DNA of 24,436 bases from an uncultured beta proteobacterium (GCA_903834645.1 CAILKA010000132.1:1-24436), one strand, 5' to 3'; positions 1 through 8,324 are shown, counted from the stretch's first letter. The notes: generated by a model from the sequence alone, not told the origin. Program-made: numbers and translations.

Positions 1-1
1 G

Positions 2-346
2 GCGCGGCCGCCCGAGGGTGCCTCGGCCGCGCACCGCATGCTCTGGACGCACGCGGCCAAGCCCTCGGACCCGGACCCGCGGGCGACGCAGCTGGGCCTG
101 CGCGCCGAGCACCTGAGCGTGCTGCCGCAAGGCTCGGGCGTTCCAGCCGTGGTGGAGCATGCCGAGAACCTCGGTGAATCATCCATCCTCCACCTGCGCT
201 GCGAAGGCCTGCCCGAGCTGCTGCACGCCCGGGTCGGCACGCCCTGTTCGGCGGGCCAGGCGGTCGGCCTGGCACCGGAACCGGCCCGCGCCCTGTGGTT
301 CGACGCCGCAGGCAACAGGCTCGACATCTCACAGCCCTCTCCATGA
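2..346 (+). CDS. ABC transporter ATP-binding protein, C-terminal part (TOBE domain), cut by window edge
   Basis: About 114 codons of open frame enter from the left edge, so the start and the nucleotide-binding core are outside the window. What remains reads like the C-terminal TOBE/OB-fold region of MalK/UgpC-type ATPases: a 'LGLRAEHLSV' strand, then 'VEHAENLGESSILHLR', and a closing 'ALWFDAAGNRLDI' (compare the usual 'FDxxTGxRL' ending). These proteins energise importers of sugars, polyols or glycerol phosphates from the inner face of the membrane. The TGA stop overlaps the ATG of the next gene (ATGA), implying translational coupling with the glucanase gene. The substrate cannot be read from this fragment. 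A Ugp-type role in glycerophosphodiester uptake would suit the phosphorus-rich neighbourhood but is only a guess. Confidence 0.8.
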   Translation, partial: ARPPEGASAAHRMLWTHAAKPSDPDPRATQLGLRAEHLSVLPQGSGVPAVVEHAENLGESSILHLRCEGLPELLHARVGTPCSAGQAVGLAPEPARALWFDAAGNRLDISQPSP

Positions 347-1227
347 TTCGATCCATGCGCACTTGTGTCACCACGCACCCGTCTCAATCGCCGAGGAGGC
401 GCTTCATGTCCGTCGTCTCCGCTGGCGCGCTCGCCCTGCTCGGGTCCCTGCCCGTTCAAGCGGCGCCGGACTTCCGGATTCCGGACGGCTACCGCCTGGT
501 CTGGGCCGACGAGTTCGACACCGCCGGCCACCCCGATCCCGCGCGCTGGGTGCACGACACCGTACGCAACCGCGAAGGCTGGTACAACAACGAGCGTCAG
601 TACTACGCCGGCCCGCGCCTGGAAAACGCACAGGTCCAGGACGGCAAGCTCGTCATCCGCGCCCGCCGCGAATCCCTGCGCACGGCCTCCGACTGGGGTG
701 GCCAGGGCTACACCTCCGCGCGCCTCATCACCCGAGGCAAGGCCGAGTGGACCTACGGCTTCTTCGAGGTGCGGGCACGCATGCCCTGCGGCAAGGGCAG
801 CTGGCCCGCCATCTGGCTGCTGGGCAGCGGCGGGCGCTGGCCTGACGATGGCGAGCTCGACATCATGGAGCACGTGGGCAGCCAGCCGCAGCGCGTCACC
901 AGCGCCGTGCACGTGAGCGCCGGGCACGCCGGCCAGGCCACCAGCGGCGCGGCGCAGTTGCCCACCGCCTGCACGGCCTTCCACAACTACCAGATGCACT
1001 GGACTGCCGACGGCGTGACCTTCGGCGTGGACGGCTATGCCCACCTGCGCTACCCCAAGATGGACCTGGGCAAGCGCGCCTGGCCCTTCGACGCGCCGAT
1101 GTTCCTCATCCTGAACGTGGCCATAGGCGGTGACCTGGGCGGGCCGGTGGACGACAACGCCTTCCCGCTGGCAATGGAGGTCGAGTACGTGCGGGTCTAC
1201 CAGGCTCCGCGCACCGGCCGGCCGTGA
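343..1227 (+). CDS. Exported glycoside hydrolase family 16 beta-glucanase (laminarinase/lichenase type)
   Basis: A 294-aa secreted endo-beta-glucanase of family GH16, retaining mechanism. I chose the ATG at 343 because it overlaps the upstream stop (ATGA); an in-frame ATG lies further upstream, inside the previous gene. The N-terminus carries a Tat-like signal, 'SPRRRFMS' (R18-R19-x-F21), followed by a hydrophobic stretch ending in 'PVQAAP'. The catalytic motif ExDxxE is 'GELDIMEH', with E171 (nucleophile), D173 and E176 (acid/base); the extra Met gives the beta-bulge version seen in beta-1,3-glucanases. 'WYNNERQYY' near the start and 'LNVAIGGDLGG...VEYVRVYQ' at the end are typical family blocks. 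It is a single-domain enzyme with no visible carbohydrate-binding module. It lies between an importer ATPase and a PHP hydrolase in one operon, suggesting glycan digestion followed by uptake. Exact bond specificity is not decidable here. Confidence 0.9.
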   Translation: MIRSMRTCVTTHPSQSPRRRFMSVVSAGALALLGSLPVQAAPDFRIPDGYRLVWADEFDTAGHPDPARWVHDTVRNREGWYNNERQYYAGPRLENAQVQDGKLVIRARRESLRTASDWGGQGYTSARLITRGKAEWTYGFFEVRARMPCGKGSWPAIWLLGSGGRWPDDGELDIMEHVGSQPQRVTSAVHVSAGHAGQATSGAAQLPTACTAFHNYQMHWTADGVTFGVDGYAHLRYPKMDLGKRAWPFDAPMFLILNVAIGGDLGGPVDDNAFPLAMEVEYVRVYQAPRTGRP

Positions 1228-1253
1228 GCGCGGGTGGCCTAACATCCACCCCC

Positions 1254-2168
1254 ATGCAGACCGACGTCTTCGGCCGGCCCGGCCAGTTCTACAAGGGCAA
1301 CCTCCACACCCACTCCACGAACTCCGACGGTGTGCTCGGCGCCGACGAGGTGTGCCGCCGCTACCGCGAGCGCGGCTACGACTTCATCTGCCTGTCGGAT
1401 CACTTCCTGCCGGCGTACGACTTTCCCGTCACCGACACGACCGCCTTTCGCACGCCGGGCTTCACCACCATCCTCGGCGCGGAGGTGCACGTGCCTGCAA
1501 CCTCGCTGGGCGAGAAGTGGCACCTGCTGGCCAACGGGCTGCCGGCCGACTTCGAGCCCACCCGTGCCGGTGAGACAGCCCAGGAGCTGGCCGCCCGCTG
1601 CGCCGCAGCCGGGGCCTTCGTCAGCATCGTGCACCCGGAGTGGTACTCACTCGGCCTCGACGATGCCCACGGCATCGATGCAGCACACGCGATGGAGGTC
1701 TACAACCACACCTCCACCGTGCTGAGCGACCGCGGGCAGGGCTGGGGCCTGTTGGACCAGCTGCTCGCGCGCGGGCGCAGGCTGCACGCCCTGGCCTGTG
1801 ACGACGCGCACTTCAAGGTCGATGACGCTTTCGGCGGCTGGGTCATGGTGCATGCCCAAGCCCGTGAGCCCGAGGCCCTGGTGGAAGCCTTGAAAGCCGG
1901 GCACTACTACTCCTCCACCGGCCCCGAGATCCACGCCATCCGCTTCGAGGGCGACGAGGTCGAGGTCGAGTGCTCTCCCGCGGTGGGGGTCTTCCTGCTG
2001 GGCAAGGGCTCGCGCAACACGCAGGTGCTGGGCCACGGGCTCACGCGCGTGCGGCTGCAGGCTTCCAAGCTGGGCAAGGAGGGCTTCAGGCGCATCACCG
2101 TGGTCGATGCACAGGGGCGCAAGGCGTGGAGCAACCCCTTCTGGCCCGAGGTGAGCTCACCGCACTGA
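1254..2168 (+). CDS. PHP-domain metallohydrolase (CehA/McbA-like)
   Basis: A 304-aa cytoplasmic protein with a PHP fold. Metal-ligand motifs are visible in order: H18-x-H20 in 'GNLHTHSTNSDG', D49-H50 in 'LSDH', E77 in 'GAEVHV', H127 in 'VHPEW', and D183-D184-x-H186 in 'CDDAH'. The family includes polymerase-associated phosphoesterases, histidinol phosphatases, phosphodiesterases and the CehA/McbA carbaryl hydrolases; the single-domain size and opening resemble the last group. Two starts are possible: GTG at 1224, which overlaps the GH16 stop (GTGA), or ATG at 1254, which sits closer to the conserved domain. I list the latter, with moderate certainty. Given the neighbourhood, a phosphoester or phosphodiester substrate is plausible but not shown. 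The gene ends facing the convergent PhoD gene. Confidence 0.8.
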   Translation: MQTDVFGRPGQFYKGNLHTHSTNSDGVLGADEVCRRYRERGYDFICLSDHFLPAYDFPVTDTTAFRTPGFTTILGAEVHVPATSLGEKWHLLANGLPADFEPTRAGETAQELAARCAAAGAFVSIVHPEWYSLGLDDAHGIDAAHAMEVYNHTSTVLSDRGQGWGLLDQLLARGRRLHALACDDAHFKVDDAFGGWVMVHAQAREPEALVEALKAGHYYSSTGPEIHAIRFEGDEVEVECSPAVGVFLLGKGSRNTQVLGHGLTRVRLQASKLGKEGFRRITVVDAQGRKAWSNPFWPEVSSPH

Positions 2169-2177
2169 CAGGCCCAT

Positions 2178-2196
2178 CCCCGGCACGACTCCGGGG
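2178..2196. terminator. Hairpin between convergent genes, possible bidirectional terminator
   Basis: A perfect 6-bp stem CCCCGG/CCGGGG with a 7-nt loop lies in the 33-nt gap between the stops of the PHP gene (2168) and the PhoD gene (2202). Its position between two convergent operons fits a shared terminator. There is no U-tract on either strand, so intrinsic termination would be weak; it might act only as a 3'-end stabiliser. Confidence 0.4.
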
Positions 2197-2201
2197 GCAC
2201 A

Positions 2202-3848
2202 CTAGCGCCGCGGCTCCAGCTCCAGCCGCGCCCCGGGCCGCTCGCGCCCGGCCGCGTCGTGAAACTGCACCACCAGGCGGCCTGACTCACCTTCGATGCG
2301 CAGCGCGCCATAGGTGTGCTCGACCCGGCCTTCGTCTGTGTAGAGCCGCCTGGGGTTGAGGTTCAGGTCCACCTGCCCGCTGCCGGCACCGGCACGCAGC
2401 GAGCCGGTATTGGCTTCATGGAAGTCGACGCGCCCATCCCCGTTCACGTCGTAGGCGAAGAGATTCGTGAAGTGCTGGTCACCCGTGAGGAAGAGCACAT
2501 TGGCCCCCGGCCGCGCGGCAATGGCCTGTGCGATCTCGCGCAGCTCGCGCGCATAGCCATACGGATTGCCGGGGTTGCCGGCGGGCCATGAGTCCCGGTA
2601 GATCTGGCCCTGCGCATCGCGCTCGCTGCCGCCCTCGATGGAAAGCGGCACCGAGCTCACCACCACCTGCCAGGTCGCCGTGCTGCGCCGCAGGCCATCG
2701 AGCAACCAAGCCTTCTGCATCGCACCGAGCATGGTCTTGGGTGCGGCGTCGGTATCGCGCCGGTAGCGCGGGTCGCGATACGAGCGGGTGTCGAGCACGA
2801 AGAGTTCCAGGTGTGCGCCCCAGCGCAGGCTGCGGTAGAGGCGGCGAGATGCCGGATCCGCGCGCGCCGTGGCCGGCAGCACCGGGATCGGGTTCCACTC
2901 GAACATCGCCCTGCGCCCTGCAGCGGCCAGGGCCGGGTTGTAGAAGACCGCCTGCCGCTTGCCGTCCACCCTCGGCCGCGCGGGGTCGCCCTGTCGCAGC
3001 CGGGCGTCGGCCTGCAGGTCCTGCGCCGTCGGCCCGTCGAGCAGTTCGGGTAGCCCGCTGTCGTTGACGAGTTCGTGGTCATCCCACGTGGCCACGAGTG
3101 GCGTGGTGCGCAGGAAGCGGTCGTGCAGCGGATCCTCGCGGTGGTAGAGCCAGTCGCGGCGGAAGTCGTCGAGCGTGGCCACGTGACCCGGACCGGGCTT
3201 GGGAATCTGGAACGCGTTGCCTTTGGGATAGGCTGGGTCGGGCGCCTGCGCCGTGACCGGGCGGTCGGAGTACAGCATGTCACCCAGGGCGACGAAGAAG
3301 TCCGCGCTCTCCTCGCGCATCGGCCCGAAGACGGGCCAGCCCTCGAGCTTGGAGGGGTTGCCGGGCATGAGCCGTCCATAACCCTGACCGCCCAGGTCGG
3401 CGCCGAAAAGCAGCTTCACGGGGCGGGGCTCGGCAGGTCCAGGCGCAGTGACGAAGCTGGCGCGAGCCGGCAGCGGCGTGCCGTCTGCCGCGCCGTCGGC
3501 CTGCACCAGGCGCCAGTGGTAGCGCGTGTCCGACGCCAGTCCCGCGACTTCCACCTGCATCGTCAGACCTGTGTCCTCGTCGGCGCGTGCCACCACCCTG
3601 CGCTGCGGCGCACTGAAGTGGGCCTCCTGCGACACCTCGAACACGAAGGCGCCGGCGGCAGGCACGCGCGCCCACAGCACCGCGCCCGAGGCGTGCGGGT
3701 CACCCGTGGCCAGCAGCTGCGCAGCCACCGGCGGGGCCATCCAGGCCGCAGCAAGCCAGATGCATGCCGCCGGGGCGGCCCGGGAGGCGCGGGTGGCCCA
3801 GAGCACCGCAGCCTGAGCGACAGACACCACCGCAGACGTGTCAGGCAT
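2202..3848 (-). CDS. PhoD-family alkaline phosphatase/phosphodiesterase, exported
   Basis: A 548-aa PhoD-like metallophosphoesterase. The N-terminus has a hydrophobic segment (about residues 22-44, ending 'APPVAAQ') that looks like a Sec signal with a long n-region; no twin-arginine motif is seen, unlike classical PhoD. A PhoD_N-type beta domain follows ('GDPHASGAVLWARV', residue 49 on). The metallo core shows D151 in 'FGADLGGQGY', D190 in 'ALGDMLYSD', D256-D257-H258 in 'TWDDHE', and D457 with H459 in 'LTGDQHF'. Family members release phosphate from phosphomonoesters or diesters outside the cytoplasm. The ATG overlaps the end of the upstream sulfatase-fold gene (ATGCCTGA), so it is the last cistron of the importer-hydrolase operon. 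The usual 'FASCQ' motif is replaced by 'FGADLGGQ', so metal content may differ from Bacillus PhoD. Confidence 0.88.
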   Translation of the reverse strand: MPDTSAVVSVAQAAVLWATRASRAAPAACIWLAAAWMAPPVAAQLLATGDPHASGAVLWARVPAAGAFVFEVSQEAHFSAPQRRVVARADEDTGLTMQVEVAGLASDTRYHWRLVQADGAADGTPLPARASFVTAPGPAEPRPVKLLFGADLGGQGYGRLMPGNPSKLEGWPVFGPMREESADFFVALGDMLYSDRPVTAQAPDPAYPKGNAFQIPKPGPGHVATLDDFRRDWLYHREDPLHDRFLRTTPLVATWDDHELVNDSGLPELLDGPTAQDLQADARLRQGDPARPRVDGKRQAVFYNPALAAAGRRAMFEWNPIPVLPATARADPASRRLYRSLRWGAHLELFVLDTRSYRDPRYRRDTDAAPKTMLGAMQKAWLLDGLRRSTATWQVVVSSVPLSIEGGSERDAQGQIYRDSWPAGNPGNPYGYARELREIAQAIAARPGANVLFLTGDQHFTNLFAYDVNGDGRVDFHEANTGSLRAGAGSGQVDLNLNPRRLYTDEGRVEHTYGALRIEGESGRLVVQFHDAAGRERPGARLELEPRR

Positions 3849-5376
3849 CGAAGTGCCTCAGGCCCTCGTCGCTGATCGCGTAGCCCGTGAGCGTGCGGTC
3901 AGCCTCGGAAAGCCGCCAGTCCAGCATGCGCCGTGCCATGTGCAGCGCGAGCTCGCGGTAGGCCGGATCGCCCGACACATCGTGCAGCCAGTGCGGGTCG
4001 CGCTGGAGGTCGAACAGCAAGGGCGGCAGCGCCGCGCAGTGCACGTAGGCGGCCTGCCCGGAGCGCAGCACCGCCAGGCTGCAGTCGTCGCGCGCGATGC
4101 CCAGACGCTCGTGCGCGAGCCCGCCTGCGAGGTCGCGGAAGTCGTACTCCCAGTGCGCCTCGGTCCGCCAGCCGGCAGGCGTGTGCCCGCGTGTGAAGGG
4201 CAGCAGCGAGCGTCCGTTGCAAGGCCGCGGCCGTGCCTGGCCCAGCCAGTCCAGCACCGTGGGCAAGATGTCCACGTTCTCCGTGAAGGCCTGCACCTGC
4301 GTGCCGCGCGTGGCATCCGCCTCGGGGCGCGGGTCCACCACGATGCAGGGCACGTGGTAGCTCTGCGGAAAGTAGCCCCGCTTGGCCACGAGGTGGTGGT
4401 CGCCCAGCTGCTCGCCGTGGTCGGAGGTGAGCACGATCAGCGTGCGCTCGAGCTGGCCGCTGCGCTCCAGCAGATCCAGGATGCGGCCCAGGTGGTGGTC
4501 CACCTCGGCCAGCAGCCCGAGGTAGGCCGCCCGCATGCGAGCCACGTCGGCCAGCTCGAGCTCGCGCGCCAGGCCCGGCATCCAGTACATCGCGCTCTTG
4601 ACCTTCATGGTGTCCAGGATCAGGCGCGTGAGCGGGTGCACCGCCGCCTCTGCCTCGGCACTGCCGGCCCGCACAGGCAGCGGCAGGTCGGCAGGGTCCA
4701 CCAGCCGGTGCCAGGGCGCAGAGGGCATCAGCGGCGGGTGCGGGCGAAAGAACCCGAGGTGCAGGAACCAGGGCCGTGTGGTGCGGATGCGCAGGTAGTC
4801 CAGCGCACCCTCGGCGCACCAGGCGGTGTCGGTGTGCTCGGCAGCGATGGGCGCCGGCGGGAACCAGCGCGGGTCATGCTCGCCCGGTCCCGGGCGGAAG
4901 AGCTCCTCGTAGCTGCCGGGAATCTCGTAGCCCTGGCCGGACAGCCACGCCAGGTAGTGCTCGCGCGGATCCTCGAAGTCGCGCACGATGTTCCAGCCAC
5001 CGGCTATCGAGTTGGTGGTGAAGCGCGGGTCGCGCGCCGCCGTCTGGCGCGGGTCGGGCACGGTGGTGGTGTAGCCGATGAGCGCGGGCTCGTAGCCGAG
5101 CTCCCGGGCATAGGCCGGCATGGTCTTCAGGTGGGCCGCGGTGGGCGCGTCGTTCGTGATGACGCGGTGGTTCATCACGTACATGCCCGTGTGCAGCGAG
5201 GCACGGCTCGGGCCGCAGGGCGAGCCCTGCGCATAGTGCTGGCGAAAGAGCACCCCGCGCGCGGCCAGTCGGTCGATGTGGGGGGTGACCGCCTGCAGGT
5301 GGCCGGCACAGCGCAAGGCGTCGGCACGCAGCTGGTCGATGACGACGAGCAGGACGTTGGGAGGTTGGCGGTGCAT
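3841..5376 (-). CDS. Phosphonate monoester hydrolase (PMH), sulfatase-fold, cytoplasmic
   Basis: A 511-aa member of the alkaline phosphatase superfamily that, from memory of the sequence, resembles the Rhizobium/Burkholderia phosphonate monoester hydrolases closely and along its whole length. These promiscuous enzymes cleave phosphonate monoesters and phosphodiesters, and to a lesser extent sulfate esters. Visible active-site parts: D14 in 'VVIDQLRAD'; the formylglycine motif C54-G-P-S-R58 (CxPxR); 'MYVMNHR'; 'IGYTTTVPDPR'; 'FFRPHPP'; D319-H320 in 'TSDHGEQLGDHH'; and K332 shortly after. The C-terminal signature 'CSLAVL...AALPPLLFDL' also fits. No signal peptide is seen, so it should act in the cytosol. 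I chose the ATG at 5376 because the homologous sequence begins there ('PPNVLLVV'). It follows the importer ATPase by 11 nt and overlaps the PhoD start by 8 nt. A simple arylsulfatase is the alternative. Confidence 0.87.
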   Translation of the reverse strand: MHRQPPNVLLVVIDQLRADALRCAGHLQAVTPHIDRLAARGVLFRQHYAQGSPCGPSRASLHTGMYVMNHRVITNDAPTAAHLKTMPAYARELGYEPALIGYTTTVPDPRQTAARDPRFTTNSIAGGWNIVRDFEDPREHYLAWLSGQGYEIPGSYEELFRPGPGEHDPRWFPPAPIAAEHTDTAWCAEGALDYLRIRTTRPWFLHLGFFRPHPPLMPSAPWHRLVDPADLPLPVRAGSAEAEAAVHPLTRLILDTMKVKSAMYWMPGLARELELADVARMRAAYLGLLAEVDHHLGRILDLLERSGQLERTLIVLTSDHGEQLGDHHLVAKRGYFPQSYHVPCIVVDPRPEADATRGTQVQAFTENVDILPTVLDWLGQARPRPCNGRSLLPFTRGHTPAGWRTEAHWEYDFRDLAGGLAHERLGIARDDCSLAVLRSGQAAYVHCAALPPLLFDLQRDPHWLHDVSGDPAYRELALHMARRMLDWRLSEADRTLTGYAISDEGLRHFDA

Positions 5377-5387
5377 GGGGTGTCCGG

Positions 5388-6401
5388 TCAGGGTCGGGCG
5401 AATGGCGCAGCAGGGGCGCGCAGCTCGTGCAGCCGGATGCAGGCTGCACGGTGGTCCGGGCCGGCCTCCTCGAGCGCGGGCTGAGCCGTGGCGCAGGCCG
5501 GCGTGGCAGACGGGCAGCGCGACTGGAACACGCAGCCGGTGGGACGGTCCACGCCGCTGGCGGGCTCGCCGGGCTGGGGCTCCCACTGGGCACGCACGGA
5601 AGGGTCCGGCACGGGCACGCTGGCCAGCAGAACCCGCGTGTAGGGGTGGGCCGGACGCGCGAAGACCTGCGCAGTGGGCCCGACCTCCACCAGGCGGCCC
5701 AGGTACATCACGGCCACGCGGTCAGCCATCATCCGCACCACCCCCAGGTTGTGCGTGATGAAGAGCATCGTCAGGCCAAGCCGGGTGCGCAGGTCGGCCA
5801 GCACGCGCAGGATCTGCGCCTGCACCGAGACGTCCAGCGAGGACACGGCCTCGTCGGCGAGGATGAAGCGCGGCGCCAGCGCCAACGCACGGGCGATGCC
5901 CACTCGCTGGCGCTGGCCGCCCGACAGGGCGTGCGGAAAGCGCTGCGCGAACGAAGCCTCCAGCCCGACCAGCTGCAGCACCTCGGCCACGCGTGCGGCG
6001 CGCTCGGCGCGCGTGCCTACACGGTGCAAGGCCAGCCCCTCGCCCACGATCTCCCCCACCGACATGCGCGGGTCGAGCGAGGCCAGAGGATCCTGGAACA
6101 CCACCTGCATCTGCCTGCGCAGCGCGCGCAGCTCGGCCCCGGGCATGCCCGTGAGCTCGCGGCCATCGAAGGTGATGCGGCCAGCCGTGGGTTCGACCAG
6201 GCGCAGCAGCGTACGGCCCAAGGTCGTCTTGCCCGAGCCAGACTCGCCCACGAGCGCCAGCACCTCACCCTCGCGGATCGCCAGGTCGACCTGGTCGACC
6301 GCGCGCAGCATGCGCGGGCGCCACCCCGAGCGCCCGACCGGGAACCAGGTGGACACGCCGTGCGCCACCAGGAGCTCGCGAGGCGGGGTTGTCGTGCTCA
6401 C
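5388..6401 (-). CDS. Family-5 ABC importer ATPase 2 (DppF/OppF-like)
   Basis: A 337-aa ATP-binding subunit of a peptide/nickel-type importer. Seen in order: Walker A 'GESGSGKTT', Q-loop 'VVFQDPLASLDPRMSVGEI', signature 'LSGGQRQRVGIARAL', Walker B 'RFILADEAVSSLD', H-loop 'FITHNLG', and the oligopeptide C-terminal extension with 'HPYTRVLL' and the Cys cluster 'CVFQSRCPSATPAC'. Walker B ends in DEAVS, as in OppF/DppF. I chose GTG at 6401 because it overlaps the stop of the partner ATPase (GTGA) and begins just before the domain; the longer open frame upstream lacks family features. It would pair with the neighbouring ATPase as a heterodimer under the two permeases. Confidence 0.9.
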   Translation of the reverse strand: MSTTTPPRELLVAHGVSTWFPVGRSGWRPRMLRAVDQVDLAIREGEVLALVGESGSGKTTLGRTLLRLVEPTAGRITFDGRELTGMPGAELRALRRQMQVVFQDPLASLDPRMSVGEIVGEGLALHRVGTRAERAARVAEVLQLVGLEASFAQRFPHALSGGQRQRVGIARALALAPRFILADEAVSSLDVSVQAQILRVLADLRTRLGLTMLFITHNLGVVRMMADRVAVMYLGRLVEVGPTAQVFARPAHPYTRVLLASVPVPDPSVRAQWEPQPGEPASGVDRPTGCVFQSRCPSATPACATAQPALEEAGPDHRAACIRLHELRAPAAPFARP

Positions 6402-7426
6402 TGCGCCACCTCGATCTCTCCGGCCCGCGCACAGCGCACGGCATGGCCCGGCGCCGCCTCGGCCAGCGCCGGCATGGACTGCGTGCAGCGGCCGGCTTGC
6501 GCATGGTCGCACCGGGGGTGAAACGCGCACCCGGCAGGCAGCCGCGCCAGCAGGGGCATCGAGCCCCGGACGGGCTCCACCATCGATCCGTCGGGTCGCC
6601 CGACCACGCTGGGCATGGAGCGCAGCAGCCCGGCCGTGTACGGATGCCGCGGAGCGTGGAAGAGCTCCTGGACGCCCGCCTGCTCGACGATGCGCCCGGC
6701 GTACATCACCGCCACCTCATCGGCCATCTGCGCCACCACGCCCAGGTCGTGCGTGACGAAGAGCAAGGCCGTACCCAGCTCCCGCTGCAGCCGGCGCATC
6801 AGTGCCAGCACCTGGGCCTGCACGGTCACGTCCAGCGCAGTGGTGGGCTCGTCGGCAATGAGCAGTCGCGGCCGGCAGGCCAGCGCCATCGCGATCATCG
6901 CGCGCTGGCGCATGCCGCCCGACAGTTCGTGGGGATAGGCACGCATCCGGGCCTGCGGGTCCGGAATGCCCACGAGTTGCAGCATCTCGAGCGCCCGGCG
7001 CTCGGCAGCTGACCATCCCAGCCCCTCGTGGCGCACGATCGCCTCGGCGATCTGCCAGCCCACGCGGAACACCGGGTTCAGCGAGGTCATCGGCTCCTGG
7101 AAGACCATCGCCAGCGCCCGCCCGCGCAGGGCCTGCATGTCGGCCAGAGACGCGGCCAGCAGCTCCACGCGCCCGAGGTGCCCGGGCCCGGTGTCGAGCC
7201 ACACCTGCCCGCCCAGCGTCACGCCCTGGCCTCGGGGCCCCTTTCCCACCAGGCGCATCAGGGCCAGCGAGGTCATCGATTTGCCCGCCCCGGACTCTCC
7301 CACCAGGGCCAGCGTGCGGCCTGCCGCGACAGTGAAGCTCACGGTGTCCACCGCAGCCAGGTCGCCCGAGTCGGTGTGCAGCACGACCCGCAGGTCGCGC
7401 ACGTCGAGCACGGGTGTGTCAGTCAT
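6398..7426 (-). CDS. Family-5 ABC importer ATPase 1 (DppD/OppD-like)
   Basis: A 342-aa ATP-binding subunit. Walker A is 'GESGAGKSM', the Q-loop region 'VFQEPMTSLNPVF' is the DppD/OppD hallmark, the signature is 'LSGGMRQRAMIAMAL', Walker B is 'LLIADEPTTALD', and the H-loop is 'FVTHDLG'. The C-terminal oligopeptide extension has 'RHPYTAGLLRSMP' and the Cys motif 'CAFHPRCDHAQAGRC'. The ATG overlaps the preceding permease gene by 8 nt (ATGACTGA), and its stop overlaps the next ATPase start. It sits on the inner face of the membrane and powers uptake with the second ATPase. Substrate specificity resides in the binding protein, not here. Confidence 0.92.
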   Translation of the reverse strand: MTDTPVLDVRDLRVVLHTDSGDLAAVDTVSFTVAAGRTLALVGESGAGKSMTSLALMRLVGKGPRGQGVTLGGQVWLDTGPGHLGRVELLAASLADMQALRGRALAMVFQEPMTSLNPVFRVGWQIAEAIVRHEGLGWSAAERRALEMLQLVGIPDPQARMRAYPHELSGGMRQRAMIAMALACRPRLLIADEPTTALDVTVQAQVLALMRRLQRELGTALLFVTHDLGVVAQMADEVAVMYAGRIVEQAGVQELFHAPRHPYTAGLLRSMPSVVGRPDGSMVEPVRGSMPLLARLPAGCAFHPRCDHAQAGRCTQSMPALAEAAPGHAVRCARAGEIEVAQ

Positions 7427-8324
7427 CGACCCTCACATCGAGCACGTCACGCAGCCAGTCCCCCACCATCTGCACGATGAAGGTGATGGTGACGATCACC
7501 ATTGCCGGCGCCACCGCGACCCACCAGGCGAAGATGAGGTGGTCGCGCCCGTCGCCCACCATGCGCCCGAGCGAGGCCGTGGGCGGCTGCACGCCGATGC
7601 CCAGGAACGACAGCGACGACTCCAGCAGAAGGATCGAGGGGAAGTTCAGCGTCAGCAGCACGATCAGCGGCGAAGCGATGTTGGGCAGCACGTGGCGCAA
7701 CGCGATCCAGGTGGTGGAGGCCCCGAGCGAGCGGCTGGCCTCGATGAAGGGCATCTCGCGCACCTGCAGCACCTGCCCGCGCACGATCCGGGCATAGCTC
7801 TCCCAGCGCGCCAGGCCCACGAGCAGGATCAGCACCGGGATGTCCGAGCCGAAGGCAGCGATGCCCACCAGCACCAGCAGCAGGAAGGGCACGGTGATGA
7901 AGACATCCACCACCATCATCACCAGCCGGTCCACCCATCCGCCGAGCAGCCCCGCCACCAGCCCGGCAGCCGTGCCCACCACCGCGCTCACCACCAGGCC
8001 CAGCAGCGCGATGCCCACGCTCACACGGATGCCATGCAGGCAGCGCGAGTAAAGGTCGCGCCCCAGCTGATCGGTGCCCAGCCAGTGGGTGCCGTCGTAG
8101 CCCTCGAGGAAAAAGGGCGGCTTGAGCTTTTCCAGGATGCTCGTGGCCACCGGGTCGTGCGGCGCGACCCACGGGGCGAACACCGCCCCGAGAGCCAGCA
8201 GCAAGCCCAGCGCCAGGCAGGCGCGGATCGTGAGCGGCATGCGCCGCCAGGACAGCCGCCGCCTCAAGGCGTCTGCGCCCGCATGCGGATCCGGGGGCGC
8301 AGAGGCGGCAACAGGACCGCTCAT
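7419..8324 (-). CDS. Family-5 ABC importer permease C (DppC/OppC-like)
   Basis: A 301-aa inner-membrane permease. An OppC_N-type leader helix ('LALGLLLALGAVFAPWVAPHDP') precedes the motif 'HWLGTDQLGRDLYSR', which is diagnostic for DppC/OppC proteins. About six membrane segments follow, with the cytoplasmic EAA loop 'EASRSLGASTTWIALRHVLPN' contacting the ATPase. The ATG overlaps the stop of permease B (ATGA), which fixes the start. Its own stop overlaps the next ATPase start. The long arrangement of overlaps argues for stoichiometric co-translation of the transporter. Confidence 0.92.
   Translation of the reverse strand: MSGPVAASAPPDPHAGADALRRRLSWRRMPLTIRACLALGLLLALGAVFAPWVAPHDPVATSILEKLKPPFFLEGYDGTHWLGTDQLGRDLYSRCLHGIRVSVGIALLGLVVSAVVGTAAGLVAGLLGGWVDRLVMMVVDVFITVPFLLLVLVGIAAFGSDIPVLILLVGLARWESYARIVRGQVLQVREMPFIEASRSLGASTTWIALRHVLPNIASPLIVLLTLNFPSILLLESSLSFLGIGVQPPTASLGRMVGDGRDHLIFAWWVAVAPAMVIVTITFIVQMVGDWLRDVLDVRVDD

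Noticed and set aside
1240..1245. TAACAT as a -10 box giving a leaderless transcript for the PHP gene at 1254
   Set aside because: No matching -35 element is seen and the gene is already coupled to the upstream operon; kept only as a reason for uncertainty about the start.
3841..5376. Calling the sulfatase-fold gene an arylsulfatase or choline sulfatase
   Set aside because: Conserved blocks along the protein follow phosphonate monoester hydrolases, and the neighbours are phosphorus genes with no sulfate transporter or sulfur genes nearby.
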